DNA from: Beaufortia kweichowensis
Lineage: Eukaryota; Chordata; Actinopteri; Cypriniformes; Gastromyzontidae
Direction of reading: 5' to 3'
Assembly: GCA_019155185.1 (NCBI GenBank)
Contig: CM032811.1
Coordinates: 10,684,075 to 10,748,074 of the forward strand
DNA: 64,000 bases
The notes beneath the pieces are model-generated. The model was given only the letters and a program-made list of their open reading frames with translations. It did not search any database and was not told the origin of the DNA. Shown piece after piece: positions 45,501 through 59,400 of this stretch (positions are counted from its first letter, which is position 1; each line of letters begins with the position of its first letter). The translations under genes and the position numbers were made by a program.

Positions 45501-47377
45501 CAATAGGACCAATAGATGTCATTTCCAAACCCACAGTTTCATCCATAGAATCTTTAGTTTCTTCTAAAACTAAAGTTTTCTTCTTCTAAAGTTTTCCCCG
45601 CACCTCTGCTTTGACCTAATAAAAACTGATGACATTGCAGAATTTTGATATATTCAGTGAAAGTACAGGCTTCTGTACTTAACTTTTAACACTGCCTTAA
45701 GAACTGCAGTTTACTGCAGTGTGACTTCACTGTGTTCTTGTGTAATAGCATGTTTTTCCTTCCTGAGACCAGGAACAGCTGACAACTGTATTTCATCACC
45801 ATTTCATAACAACAGTGACTAATCATAATCATATTTACCTCCTGGATTATTGACTTTATAAACCTGAACCATCTAATGTTTGAAAGGTTCAATTACATAC
45901 ACTGTGAGTTATTTTGCATATACAAAATGGATTGTTTTGGATGTGCTTTTTAAAATCCCTACAGAGTAAATGCTCAGTATTTCAAATTTCTGTTCAGACT
46001 GTAGTGTATTCTAGCTTTTCACCTGTGTTTTAGTGTGCGAACAGATCATATTAGCCCTGAAATGATATGACCAGCTCTTCAGATTGCTGTTTCTTTCTAG
46101 ACCTACCACAAACCCAGCAGTAAATCAGAATCTACAGTTGGAGATGCTGAATTATTCAGCAGTTCTCCAAAATGGATTCTCTTCTCGGCATGGACGTTCA
46201 TTAACAAATGTTTATTTTCAATTACCCTGAACTGGCAGCTAATTTACATTAATGCACAGAAAACACAAGAGAAACATTTGAAGTTATGCAAGTAGTCGTT
46301 TTTTAATGTCTTTTAACACCAAGGACATCAGTTTTTGCTAAAAACAATTCTGATGCTTGTACAACAGTGTCTCTCCAGACGTTCTGTGTAGGTCATTGCA
46401 GGTTTGCCCTTGTTAAAATGAAAGAAAAGGTTATTACAAATCAGAGGTTGTGTCAATAGAAGTTTTTTATGTAACTTTTATGATGGGTAATAAACTAGCA
46501 ATATCAGATATTTTTCTTTGCAGATGGAGGAGGGTTCTATCACATGAGGCCTTGATGACGTGAATAACTTCCATTGCTCTGCTGGATACACTAATAACCG
46601 GATACGCCTCCCACCAGTCCAATGCAAATAAAGAGCTGCTGGTGGTCTCTGTTCTCTGTTAACTGATATCTCAGATTGCCATTTGGGCCCACACAGTAAT
46701 GCTTCATTTAGCAGATAGGCAGAGGAGGTATTAAGAGATATAATGTTTCTGTATAGTGTGGCATAGTTTAAGTTTGTACAGTACTTGAATTTTATGACAA
46801 GTTCCACAATGACACATGAAAGGGCTTTCTGAGTGTAATTACACATTGCTTGTATTTATAAAAATGAAAAAGCTGTGTCATTAGAAGACAATGTTTTGGC
46901 AAATGCCAGAGACACCCTGGTTTCCCCGATAAGAGTCCCAGAGGTTTAGTAGCTCTCCCACAGTGACTGATAAGCAGTGGAAAATCCAAAGGCTGAGATT
47001 GCAGGAATGTGAATTAATCCTCTTGAGAACTTCAGTGATGATTACTAGAGGCATCCTGCAGATTTGGCAGTGGACAGAAATGAGTGTTTAAGGCTCTGTT
47101 TCACTGGTAAACAGACAAGAAAAGATTCAATAGCCTTGATTGCTATATCACATTTTCCACACAAAGGTAAAATTAAATTGTGTGACTGTCAGGTTTTGGG
47201 GCCACAATATTCAATAGATCCGTTTCAGCTTTGCGCAATGACAAATAGACCCTCGCTACCGTACACCTCCTGTCAAAAGATTTATGGATGTGTCAGCCAT
47301 TTCAGCGTCACATGGTGGTAATGCTAATCTGCTGTTTGTTTATGCAGTGCTGTGTGTGTGTTACTGTGTGTCTGCAG
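39502..47377 (+). other. gdpd5: gdpd5 intron 1
   Basis: About 8 kb of AT-rich intron. I see only short chance frames, no RNA gene and no recognised repeat beyond the MITE-like element. Regulatory elements are possible but not visible by eye. Confidence 0.5.
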
Positions 47378-47434
47378 GTCTGTGGCTGTCACTGGGATGA
47401 TAGTGAGGTGGGCTGGAGTCTGGATTGAAGGAGC

Positions 47435-50400
47435 ATGGTGAAACACCAACCTCTACAGGTCTATGAGAGACAGTTGTGTTTGTCATGTCTAACCGGGATC
47501 TACGGTTGCCGCTGGAAACGCTACCAGCGGTCACATGACGACACCACCAAGGTGAGTTACCCCTTCACTAACCATCTGTCTGATATTCAAAATTTTGCTA
47601 ATAAAGCAAAACCCCACAGGTACCATTCAGGTGTTAATCTGTAGTTTATCGCAAATAAAGTATGTTGACTGATTTTATAGCAGATGTTATTTTTAAAGCA
47701 ATGCACATTTTGTTTTTGATGGAAGGAAGGAGTCTTGATTTACTTGATTTTTATATGTACAAAAGAATAAAACAAGCAAACAAATCAAAACTTTTAAACG
47801 GAAACTGATGCATTGCTGTTGAATAAAAAACAGAGGAAAAATGAGTAGGCACAGTTTACACTGCATAACATTTCTAATAACAACCTACAGATACAGTATG
47901 TTAATAATCTTGTGTTACATGGTAACTAGGATTGGAAATTATTCAGGTCACAGGATTGCTCAGAAAGTTTCCAGGAAAACATTTCACAAAATCAAAGTTC
48001 AGATTAGTCAAGGGTCATGGTGCAGTATGGGGTCAAGAAAGAGATCACAAGCTGAGAAATACAGACATGATGATCATGTGTGTAAGAACATAATTTGTCT
48101 ATAAAATAATAGGTTATCGAAAACTCAGCTTTGATTTGCTCATTTCAAAAGACTATAGTTGGATCAGTCTTTAGATAATACTGATTTTTATATAATATAT
48201 AATGCTCAACATCCGCTGGTTGCGAGATGTTTAGCAATCGTATTAATCAGCTTCTTTTTTTGGGCTCTTTTGCTACCCTTACATCTACTTTTTCAATAGA
48301 CTCAAGTAATTAATGGTCAGTCTTATGCTTTAAAGCACTTTTTTTCTCTAGGATTCAGTTTCAATGCAGTTAATTAAAGAACACGCTGAGCATCAGTGCA
48401 ATTGTGACATTATTTATGCGTGTTGAAAGCACTGCCTGACTGTCTACAAATGGTATTATCCTCATTTCCTAATGACAAGAGAGGCCAAGAATCCTGGAGG
48501 AGGGTATATGTAATTTTAACATCTGCAGAATATTTAACACATTAGCACAGCAGCCATGGTTGTGCGTTTCTTGTGTCTAAAAAATCTCAATATTAAAAAA
48601 CATGCTTTCTGTACATATTTATGAATTTGTGGTAAAGGAAAACCCTCACTATATTGTTATTTTTAATTATTGTAATCAAATAGATAAAACTCCCTGAAGA
48701 CACAGTCAGTAAATGGCTTGTTTTCCTTGAGAGAGCGTTTTGCCTTTGAGCATTACTGTTTTCAGATGTGTACTTTGTAAAGGTCCCTGTGGGAAAAGAG
48801 AGTTGGCGCACAATTGCGTGTCAGAGATCCAGGCTCTGTAAGATGAGATGAAAGCGAAAGGAGGAAACTTTGTGTTAAAAACTGGTAAGACAGATTTTGA
48901 TCGTGGTCACGTAGCTGTGCGGAGCAGGAGAGATTGTAGTCAGATAAACCTTGTGGAGATGCTCGTGGATAACTATAGAACTGCAGAAGAAATAAAGTAA
49001 CTAACTCATAGTTTGTGCTACAGAAATAATTTAGTTCTACATTATATATTACGTCAGATGGTCCATGATATTACCATCTGATCACCGTACTGTAAGGGTA
49101 TACGTTTGTTATTGAGCCTTTTTAGGATCCGGAATACAGACAACCAGGTGCAGATGTGCCTAGATACATCTACAATCACTTTGCTGTTGGATCAACGCCT
49201 AATACAATAAAACAACAAAAAAGATGCAGATATAGATTTCCATTTTCATTCCACAGAGGGAGACTAAGCCATTGCCCTGGTTTCCTGTTGTTCTCTGGCT
49301 CTCAGCTGCTCATACTCTGCCGTCAGCAGTTCTGGCTCAGTCTTGACTGTCCGCAGCAGGAGGCCTGACCCTATCCACAGAAACAGCCTGTTCAGCTGTC
49401 TGCGAGCGAGTATGGGAGAGAGAATCATACCGCTTCATGCATCATAGCCAGTGGTGTCAATAAATACAGTTTCCTGTCACTTTAAAAAAAACACAGGATA
49501 CGATTTCTTCACTCATTCAGAAGAATTTGACCTTCGTCCCGTTTTTCTGCAGCCGATCGTTTAGAGTTGATGTCTTGCCATCACTTGACACCCAAAACTC
49601 TAATGCAAAGAAGATCTACATTTTATGAGGAATGTCTATCATCTGGATAATGGATCAGGATGATGCACATGGTTGTAATGCAATCTTTTCTATGCAATCT
49701 TTGTGTCTGGGAGTGTGAGAGTGTATGTTGGCCGTCTGTTTAAGATGTTTAGGCTTGCGTGTGCTCCCCTGTAAAGAGATCCTCCTCAGTAATAATTGAG
49801 AGTTTTTCCATTAACTCATCCCTTTACTTCCAACACAAAGGGCCTGTGAGTAGGAGTCTCATCTCCCATGGGCTCCCAGTGTGTAAAAGCAATACAGCTC
49901 ACAAAATATTACAATACCAGCAGCTGTCGACATTAAATGCAGAAACAGAGATCAGTATAACTTCAGATTATAGCCATCTTAATGTTATTTGAAGGAATTA
50001 TTATAAAAGGTTTGCTAGTGTGATTGTCAAAAAAGTCAAATATCCCAAACCAGGTCTCTTGGTTTGGTGGATATAATTTATCATTTATCAAAGAGATTTA
50101 AGGAGACTCTCCATCCAGTCTATGCTGGGCCAGGATGTCACCACAGACTTTATCAGAAGTGACAGACGCTGCATCCAGCCCGCCCATTAAATGCTTTGTC
50201 TGGAAAAAATGTAAAAGTCTTCCGCCAATGTATTTACCTAGAGGCAAAGAAAGTGCATGGTAATCCCTGGCTATAATAATAATTAAATTTTTGTTGGGGT
50301 TGTCCTTCTTTTACTTTATAGATATTAAATAAATTGCTTTGGGATTTGAATTCAGTTTTTATTGTTTTATAAAACTTTACTCCTGGACTGACACGACTTG

Positions 50401-53400
50401 CATTTAAAAGAAGAGTTACCTTGTGCGTGTGTTTTTGTCTTATCTTGCCTATAGGGCACTAAGTGAGCCAGAACTGCCACTGCTGCACCCTTAAAAGTGC
50501 ATGATGTCCCTGGAGAAAACCAGCAGTACAGACACAGTTGTGTAGTATATTCATCTTTATAAGCACCAGCAACAAAATGGGGCTCTTAAATTCATGTCAT
50601 CCCTCAAAAATAAGCGATTAAGTCTGTGATTTACTTTCTGCTCCCTAGATGTCATTTTGTTGTAATCCTCTTTGATTATGGTGATGTTCTACATTAATGT
50701 GGATTCAGATTTAAGAGGAATTCGCATTTAGTTTTCCTTTCTACATTATTCTCACCACTCTCCCCTGTCACGCTATTTCAGGATTGTGATTACAGATGAG
50801 AGCACATCAGCATTTAAATAGCCATGTCAATGTATTTGTAGGTAAACTCTAATGCCAGCACATTTCCTAACGCCAGCAAGGTGACCTGTAATGCAAATCT
50901 TTTTGTCATATTTAAACTTGTTGGAAATTATTTCTTACAGTTTTGCTTCTGAAGGGAATGTTTCCTGCTCAGATATTTTATGGGAAACCTGACAAAAACA
51001 TTCATTAGGATAATGATTTTTTGCAGTGTAATGGATTGCGAGTCCACTGTGTAAAAAGAGACTCGATTTTTGCATCTTGCTTACAGATGAGATTACGGGT
51101 GAATGCTACTGTTACAGTATGACAGCATCATCTCTCGGGCTCTCACTATCACATCAGGTAGCTGGCCTCCTGTGCTCTCTGCCCTTTTCCTCAGCAGACT
51201 GGGTATTTAGCAGTCAGTGGGATTTTTAACTACAGTTTGTGCCACTAGGGAACAGATGAGTGTGGGTAAACACTTACTGTATGAATAAATAATATGAAAG
51301 TCAGGTTACGCCAGTAAAATGTGTGTTAATGCTGTAATGCCGCTTTTTGAAGACTTACTGCATCGGTTAAGCTTTGATTTTATCAAGGAAATGCTAAAGA
51401 AACTCTTGGCTAATTTTTATAATTGCATCCAGCGTTTGGCTGATTTTAGTTTGAGATTTTGTTTAATGGTCCATGTTTTAGCTTCAGATATGCCTCTTTA
51501 CCTTAATAAAGACTATTACAGTCAGCCACTGTAACCGTGGCATATTACCCCACTTCTGCTTATTAGAGCAAGTCTACTGCATTTACTTTAGCTGTATAAC
51601 AATTGTGCTCTGGAGCTTTAAAAAGTGAATTATTTTACTTTGTTTTTATTTTATTACATAACAAGTGTTTTGTAGTTCTTCACTGAAACATGTTCTGTAG
51701 GTGAAGGCAGGATTTTCCTCTTCTCTCTGGAAATATCTGCCCTCGAGTGATCTTGGGACTAAGTGGCTGAGTGGCGACGTCATTTCAGATCAGCTTGGCA
51801 CAAATGCCTTTGAAAAAAAGCCTTTTCAGGTTTAATGATGAGGTAATAGTGTTGTTTAGATCAAGAGGTGCTGCTCAGAATCTCTCGTGTTGTCCTTGAT
51901 GATGTCGGTGTGCTGAAGTGCTGTCCCATCAGCGTGTGATTCAGGTTACGAAGAATGAGTGGCTGAAAGTGCTTTGATGTGTTAATTTTGTTTTTATCTA
52001 AAGATGCTTTCAAAGTCATCTAAAAGTGTTACATTTTTATCATCTGTCAGATCTAACATTGCTGAAAAATCACAATAGCACATTTAGACATTTGACTTCT
52101 TTTTAATGTGTTATTGATTTGATGTATTTAGACAGTCTGTGGTTCTGGTGGGAGATTTTAGGTTTAGGAGTATTTATTTGTTTATTATTTTTCTCTTTTA
52201 GAATTACCTATAATCCTCTTTATTTCTATATTTAGTTGATGATGGGGATTAAGGAATTATTACATGCTTTCTAACTGCTTTTTGTGTGCCAAGTGGATCA
52301 TTTATTTCTAAACTAAACTGTGTGTATTGCCCTTCCTCCTTATGGCAGTATGTCTTCATTCTCAGATTCAAGGTGATGAGCACGTTTTTGACGTTGCAAA
52401 TTCTTTGCGTCCAAGCTGACTCATTGCATTAACTGCTGTCATTGTGCATTTGTCTTTATTTTAATACACAGCCCTTCAGGAAGTCAACCTACATTGATCA
52501 TTTAATTTGCCTACACTCTGTCCATTCTTTTCTGAAGAAATGCCTATCCAAGTAAAAAGCGTCTGCCAAGTGCAAAATTGTAATGTCATACTAATCAGTT
52601 AGGCTGCCATATCCTTAATTGACATTGAACCATCATAATTAAAAAATCACTGTGATTTGAATATCATTTCTTTCAGGGGATAAATGATTGTGTTTGTTTT
52701 TCATGGGTTATTTGATTGCACAGAAGCCATTTCATTAATTCACAATCCCACTTTTGTAATTTCATTGTGTGCTTGAAAACGCATTATATAAAACAGTTCA
52801 TCCTCTGATGCATTTAAATAGAAAGATTCTCACATGTGGGTGTTTGTATTTGTGGTTCACTGGTTGTTGTTAAGATGTGCCAGAGGTGAGTGCAAACAGA
52901 ATAAGTGTGGGAAGTGTCGGTAAAAAAATTAAACTCCATCTCAAAGAAGTTCTTTATTGCTAGTACTTTTAAAAAACAGGAAGATTATATGTGTGGATGG
53001 ATTGTCCTTATATTATTCTTGATGTGTTTTATGAGAAAGTGGGAGACTGCATTGCTGATCAGGCATAAGGAACAAACCCTCACATGCCCTGCAGAGAACA
53101 AAAGTAATTTTTCACTAATGAAACCGTAATAGAAGGAGATCTCACTCTTGAAGCAGCTCTATTAAACCTAATTGAGGTTCATTTGGGTGCGGTCATATCC
53201 TGAGGCACTTGAAGAAATGTGTATTATATTTCTGTCAGTTTTTTTAAAATGGCTAATAAAATTAGATTTTTTAAAAGTAATTTTCACATCTACTACTTGC
53301 TTGAGTCAGATTATGAGACTCATTTGATCAACATTGGTATTATTAAAAGAACATATGATGTGTAATTCATAATTTTCATTTGTGTGTTGTTGTTGTTTTC

Positions 53401-56400
53401 TCTTCCAGTGGGAGTGTTTGTGGTCCTTTATACTCTTCTGCACTTTCTCTTTGCTATTGGTGTGGTTTTACTTCTGGTGGGAAGCCCACAATGACTACAG
53501 TGAGTTTAACTGGTAAGTAAGCTTTATAACAACATGCTTATCAAAAATAGTAATGATATTCTTCTTTAAAAATTTACAAATCTCTTGTGCTCTAAAGAGA
53601 CACTTTCAGGAACCTCATGTGCTTTCCTGAAATTTAGGATAATCCATGTAATCCACAGGTCATGAGTTCAGAGTTTTCTCTTAAAACGGATTGCATGAAA
53701 CATAAATAGGCTGATAACTGATTTTTCAAGTTTACTGAATAAGTATATACTGTATTTTGCCTGCTATATCCTGTATTACATAACACTGATAAAATATGAC
53801 GTCATTGCATGTGCAATCATCGCAAAATTTTACTTAAAAAATAACTTTGCCGTTCAGTGTTATTACTTAGGATATATTTGTCAGAAATAAAAAAAGGTAA
53901 ACACATTGCATCGTGGGATAAAGGGCTCTGCAGTGTATAGCAGTTTTTCTAAAACCTTGTCGGTCCTTCACATATTCTGAACATCAATAAAATTTGCATA
54001 CTGTCTGCATAATGTTGTCTAATATTCGCACACACAGAAAACACTCACATTTACATTTTTCAGTGGTAGTTTAGCTATTAAACGAGGCTCTGACATTGTA
54101 CAGTAACAATTTTTTAGCTAATCTACTCCATGACAAAGGACGTTGTTTTCTTTTTTCCTCAAGGTCGTTTTTTTATTCTTTTATCTCCTGTTTTCTTTTT
54201 CAATGTCACCTCTCTCCTTCCTTATTTGCCCTCCACACCCCCGCCCCATCACCCCCCTGTGTAGTCTCAAGAGTAGTACATGAGTCATTGAGGTTACTAT
54301 AGAGGACAAGAGGGTTGATTCATAACTACCTCCAGCTAATGTCCCCAGGGACTGTGTCAGTAGAATAAGATAAGACTAGATGCATCTAGCAGGAAAATCA
54401 TTGATATGGTCCCTCCCAACAAGCTGCAGTTCAACCAATCAATACCAGAGGCATTAGAGCTGATCTAGGATCAGAATCCCCCCACCTTTGCAGTGTGATG
54501 CTAAGCAGTTTCTGGAATAGCATTATGTTTGTCACAAAGCTTTTTGCATGAAATGTTGTATCCCACAATGCACTATGTTTAGGTAGTATCAGGTGTGTTT
54601 TTTAAAGGAATAACTTTAAAAAATTAGTTACATTTTTTTAATTTATTTTTCTTAATGTGGTCCCTAACTTTTTCTTAAGCACCTATAATAGCCTTTATGA
54701 CGGTGTGTGATGACGAGTCAAAAGTCAAATTTATTATTCACTAAAATTAAATTTTGATTGCACAAAACCATATTTTTAATAATGACTGGATGTCATTTCC
54801 TGAATTAAACATGCAACGTGTAAGGTCATGTGACAGCAATGAAGCATGCTCCTATTTGGCTTCACTAACTGAACACAGAATATATATTAAAAAAAGTCTG
54901 TATTTTTTCCTAAACATTGTGTCTAGATGCAAAGAAAACTAATCCTGATTTTTATTCTGTGTCGCATCGTCTCATGGTTTATATTTTGTTTCATTGTTTA
55001 AATGATACCCACTAGGCACAGAATACGAAACAGATGCCTCTCTCACGCTCCTCTTTTTCAAAATTGTAGTTATATAATCCCCAGCTCTCATAAAAATGAA
55101 CCAGAAAAATGTTGAGTCAGATTACTACCCTGTTTTTTTCAAGGGCACGGTCATTTGGTTAGAGACCTTAATGTAGTCTGACTGTTAAGGACTATTAGAC
55201 TCAGCTTGTACAACATGATACTAACAATGGAAAGGTCATGGGTTTGATTCATAGGGAACACAACTGCAACCTTAAATGCAATGCAAGTCTCTAACACTTT
55301 TGCTAATATTAAACTCTTGCAGGTTTTTATACAACCGTTCAGGGGAATGGAGCGATGGAACTGTTCCCATACTGGCCACCACAGCGGCCGGCTTCACTTA
55401 TATTACATTTTTAATGGTAAGCTGCTACTGATACTGACCTGTGGTTTTGTGCACCGAAACCTCTCCACAACCCCTAGCACTTAACTGTCTCTTACAGACG
55501 TGTGTACATGTCGTTTCACTTTCGTCTGGCATTATATTTGTCTTTTCTCTCTGATTCGTTGCAGATTTTAGCTCTGTGTCATGTAGCTGTCGGGCAGCAG
55601 TTAAACTTGCACTGGCTCCACAAGGTATCTGTCAACCTCCTATTTTCAGAATAGAAATAGAGAGATCTGTCTTCTCTTGTGCGACAGGCCAAATTAACCT
55701 TGACTGTGCCACAAACATCTTGTTATTCCCTGAGGATTTGTGTCTATTGCCTGTGCAGTATTTCTTGTAATAAACAAATATGGTGCAATGCAGTTTACAC
55801 AGAATATGTAAAATTACACAGGAATGGATTTTTAACAGGATGTTTTTGTCATGGTAGATTGGTGTGACTGTTGCTCTGCTCACTACAACAATTGGTGTGA
55901 TATCGATCACTCAGATGTGGGGAGAAGAATGGGATATAGTTTGGATTTCTCTTCAGGTAAATTCGTTTATATGAATAATCTTAAAATTCACATTTTTAGT
56001 TATTGACTGGTATTTATAAATCAAGACCTCTCGCTGTCTAATATTGCATCTCTGTACTGTATTTACTGTAAATGCACTATTGTATTTGTTATACAGTGAC
56101 GTCTTTATACTTGTTACAGGCTACAGGTCCATTCCTGCACATTGGTGCTTTAGCAGCGGTCACAGCTCTGGCCTGGCTGGTCGCTGGACAGGTGGCACGA
56201 GCAGAGACAACCAGTAAGCCTTCAGAATCAGTTACAGATTACTATTGACCAGATGTTAATTATTAAAGCGAGATGTATGCGAGAATCCCGCCATATTTAT
56301 CGATACATTCTTCTGTCCTGTCGTCACAGCGTGAGACTGTGTTATCTCAATGAGCTGCTTGTTTCATATTACAACGTTTAGCAAAATTAATACACTGCTA

Positions 56401-59400
56401 TCGATTCCTCTTTTCAGTTAACCAAGCCCATCTGATTTATTCCATCAAGAACATATTTAACTGGCTCATATTATTGAAGTAACCAGACGCTTTGCTCCTC
56501 ATTATCGAAAATTAGGAGTTCCTGAGGGACAGAGTCTTAATGATCTCTGACGTTCACTAAGTAGTTGCCGCTGATTTGGAACCTGTCTGTCCCTATCTAA
56601 AGGACCAACACATACCCTATGCAAGTATGTGGACACAATCATAGGTATTTTTATAGGCTATAAGCAAGCACTCAAACAAATTGATTAATATAACGTTGGC
56701 AAAACGTTGTTACAATTTCAACGGCAGATGCGTTCACATGTTTGGCGTGGTGGATTGTGGGAGACATATCTGCGGACAGAAGTGTTTATAGCAACACAAG
56801 CTAATTTCATGCATCACTGCAAATGTTGAAACAACATTTATGATGCAATAGAAGAACACGTTGTGTTGCCTCAAGGGAAGTTATAGTGCTGGATCTCGCT
56901 GTATCAGCAGCCACACCCTTTAACTTTTGACATGTTTAAAGCTAGCGACTGATATAAGACTGTAGTTTAATTGCCTGCAATCTTGCCTTAAAGCTCCATT
57001 AGGTGTTTTTTTTTTTTGGAAGATGTACTTTACTTTCAGTTTACTTTATTATAACAAAGCAGATGTGATCATTTTCTTGATTACAAAATGGTGTATGCGA
57101 CTAAGATGTCACTTCTCGCAGGGTTCCAGGTGATGGTCATCCTCATCTACCTGAGCGTTCTCCTCACACTGTACTTCATTCCCCTGTCGATCACTTCGCC
57201 GTGCATCATGGACCGCGGGAATCTCAAAGCGCCCCCCGCCATCATCGGCCATCAGGGAGCTCCGATGGTGAGCTGCCAGGTTCTTTACTACATGTTTCTC
57301 AGGCTTTCCATCTTTTCACGGTCTCTTCGTCCCTCTTACTTTCTCTGCCTCCATTTATCTTTCTCATATTTCTCTCCCTTGCTTCTCATGGCTATAAATA
57401 ACTCCGGAAAGAGCCACCGAGATTCTCTGTGTAGGCGTCTTTGAAGGTTTGCTGGTTATGAAGGATTTTTCATATATTTGTGCACCCGTGTGTATTTTGT
57501 TGTGAAACATTGTAAACGGCACATGTATTAATGTGAAAATGCTGTTAGTGGCGCACAAAAAATGCATTTGTTGTGTAAACAATTTTGCACTGCACTTAAG
57601 TATCGCCTCCCGATGTACTTCTCCAGTAAACATTATTAACCTCTTGAATTTGTGAATAAGAAAGTTAACCCGAGGTGTTTAAATGTTCAAAAAGTGCAAA
57701 AGAGAAAATAAACAACATACCATCCCAAGCCACAACTCTGTACGGTTTAGCCACAGTGTTATATAACATTTCAGCTGGCCGTTAATGAATGACGTCTGAT
57801 CATCATCTTTTTTTGGAAGAACATAATTATCTGCTGAGAGAGTGCCACTCCTAGCTACAGCTGTAAACAGCCGAGTTTAGGTTGAAAAACAAGCCTGCGC
57901 AACAGCACAGTGTTGTATTGACTGCTGTGGCATCAAAAGCCAGGGTTCGAAGACGAGGGCTATAACCACGAGTGCTCTCCAAAGACACAGCACACTGCTC
58001 CAGTTGATCAATGTTATATTCTTTTTCATCTTCTAATTCTTCAAAAACAGCGTCTCGTCCTGATTCGCATTATCGTCACGTGCACTAGTACATCAAGACC
58101 TGCTGTGTGTAAATGAGCTCAAGTTGCTGCTTGCATGCTGTTGCATGAAGAGTAAACCACTAAGGAGTCGTACATCGTGCATGTGGCTGAGCCCTCGAGC
58201 ACTCGGTGAAACCTCCATGAGATGAGTTATTGATTTATAGCCATATAACACACACGGAGGCTCTTATATCAAGGTGGATGGGTTTTAAACTCTGGTTGTT
58301 TTATTTATTTTTTGTCATGTTCAGTACCGGATACGTATGTGTTCAGTCACGTCAACTAGTGCATTTAAATAGACTATTGATCTTCAATAGAAACAAGACG
58401 TTGAGGTTGTTTATAAATTGGCCAAAAACCTGTATTTTATCACAATCATGGATCATGATTTGCTACTTGCTATTGATATTTGTGTGTACAAGACATCAGC
58501 ATCAGAGAGAGAAAGTCTCTTTTACTACTTTAAAGATTTATCAATTTGGATTTTGTAATTTATTTTTGGTCTTTCGCTTGCAGCTAGCTCCAGAAAACAC
58601 TCTCCTGTCCTTCCACAGAGCTCTCCAGAGGAACGTCAGCGGCCTGGAGGTGGATGTGACCATCAGGTATTTATTCTTTCTTGTTTTTTTCTCTCGTCAC
58701 CGTTTAATCAATAGCGTATACAGAGCTGTGTGTGTCCGATCTAAAGGCACAAGGCCACAATGTTTGTCTCTGAGTGTGAATCTTTGTGTGTCATTGTGAG
58801 GCTGCTGTAATGAGAGGTTGGTGTGACGTCTCTTTCCCACCACAGTACATAGTAATTGAACAGTGGGACAGACAAGCAGAGCTTTAAGAAGTCTCTTAAG
58901 CTATAATCTGCTGTGCCTGCTTAACACTTATCTTTAGATAATGGAGCAGAAATTGTCCATCTGTTGTTTGTGATTTATTTTGGATGAGGACAATTATCAC
59001 TTGGATCGCTTTCTTTTGGTTAAATATGAATATGTATTTATTTTTGTTTATACCCACTAGGGATGTCAATTAAAATGCACTGATAGTATGATAATGCAGT
59101 GGTATAGGTTGTCCTGCTGTGGTATTAAATAAATGTTTTTCAATGCATAATTAATCTTTGTGGTAATCTGGTACAGTGAAGTATATTTTAAATGAAGTCT
59201 TTCTAAAATGGATGGTTTGTGAGCCACCATAACAGTGCTCTTGAACGAGACATCATAAGTAACTCTGGGTAAATCTACCAAATGAAGAATAATGGATTGC
59301 ACTGATACTAATTCTGTTGTGCAACTTTCCCATTAAGTGCATTTAGATGTTTTTCCGCCAATCGCAGCGTAAGGCCACACCCAACATTTAGTCTTTCTCT

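Noticed and set aside
46478..46846. A 122-codon open frame on the minus strand in gdpd5 intron 1
   Set aside because: It has no signal peptide, domain or compositional sign of coding, and lies in AT-rich intron.
58230..58799. A 189-codon open frame
   Set aside because: It is mostly intron running through the real gdpd5 exon 58584-58666 and out again; only the exon part has family sequence.
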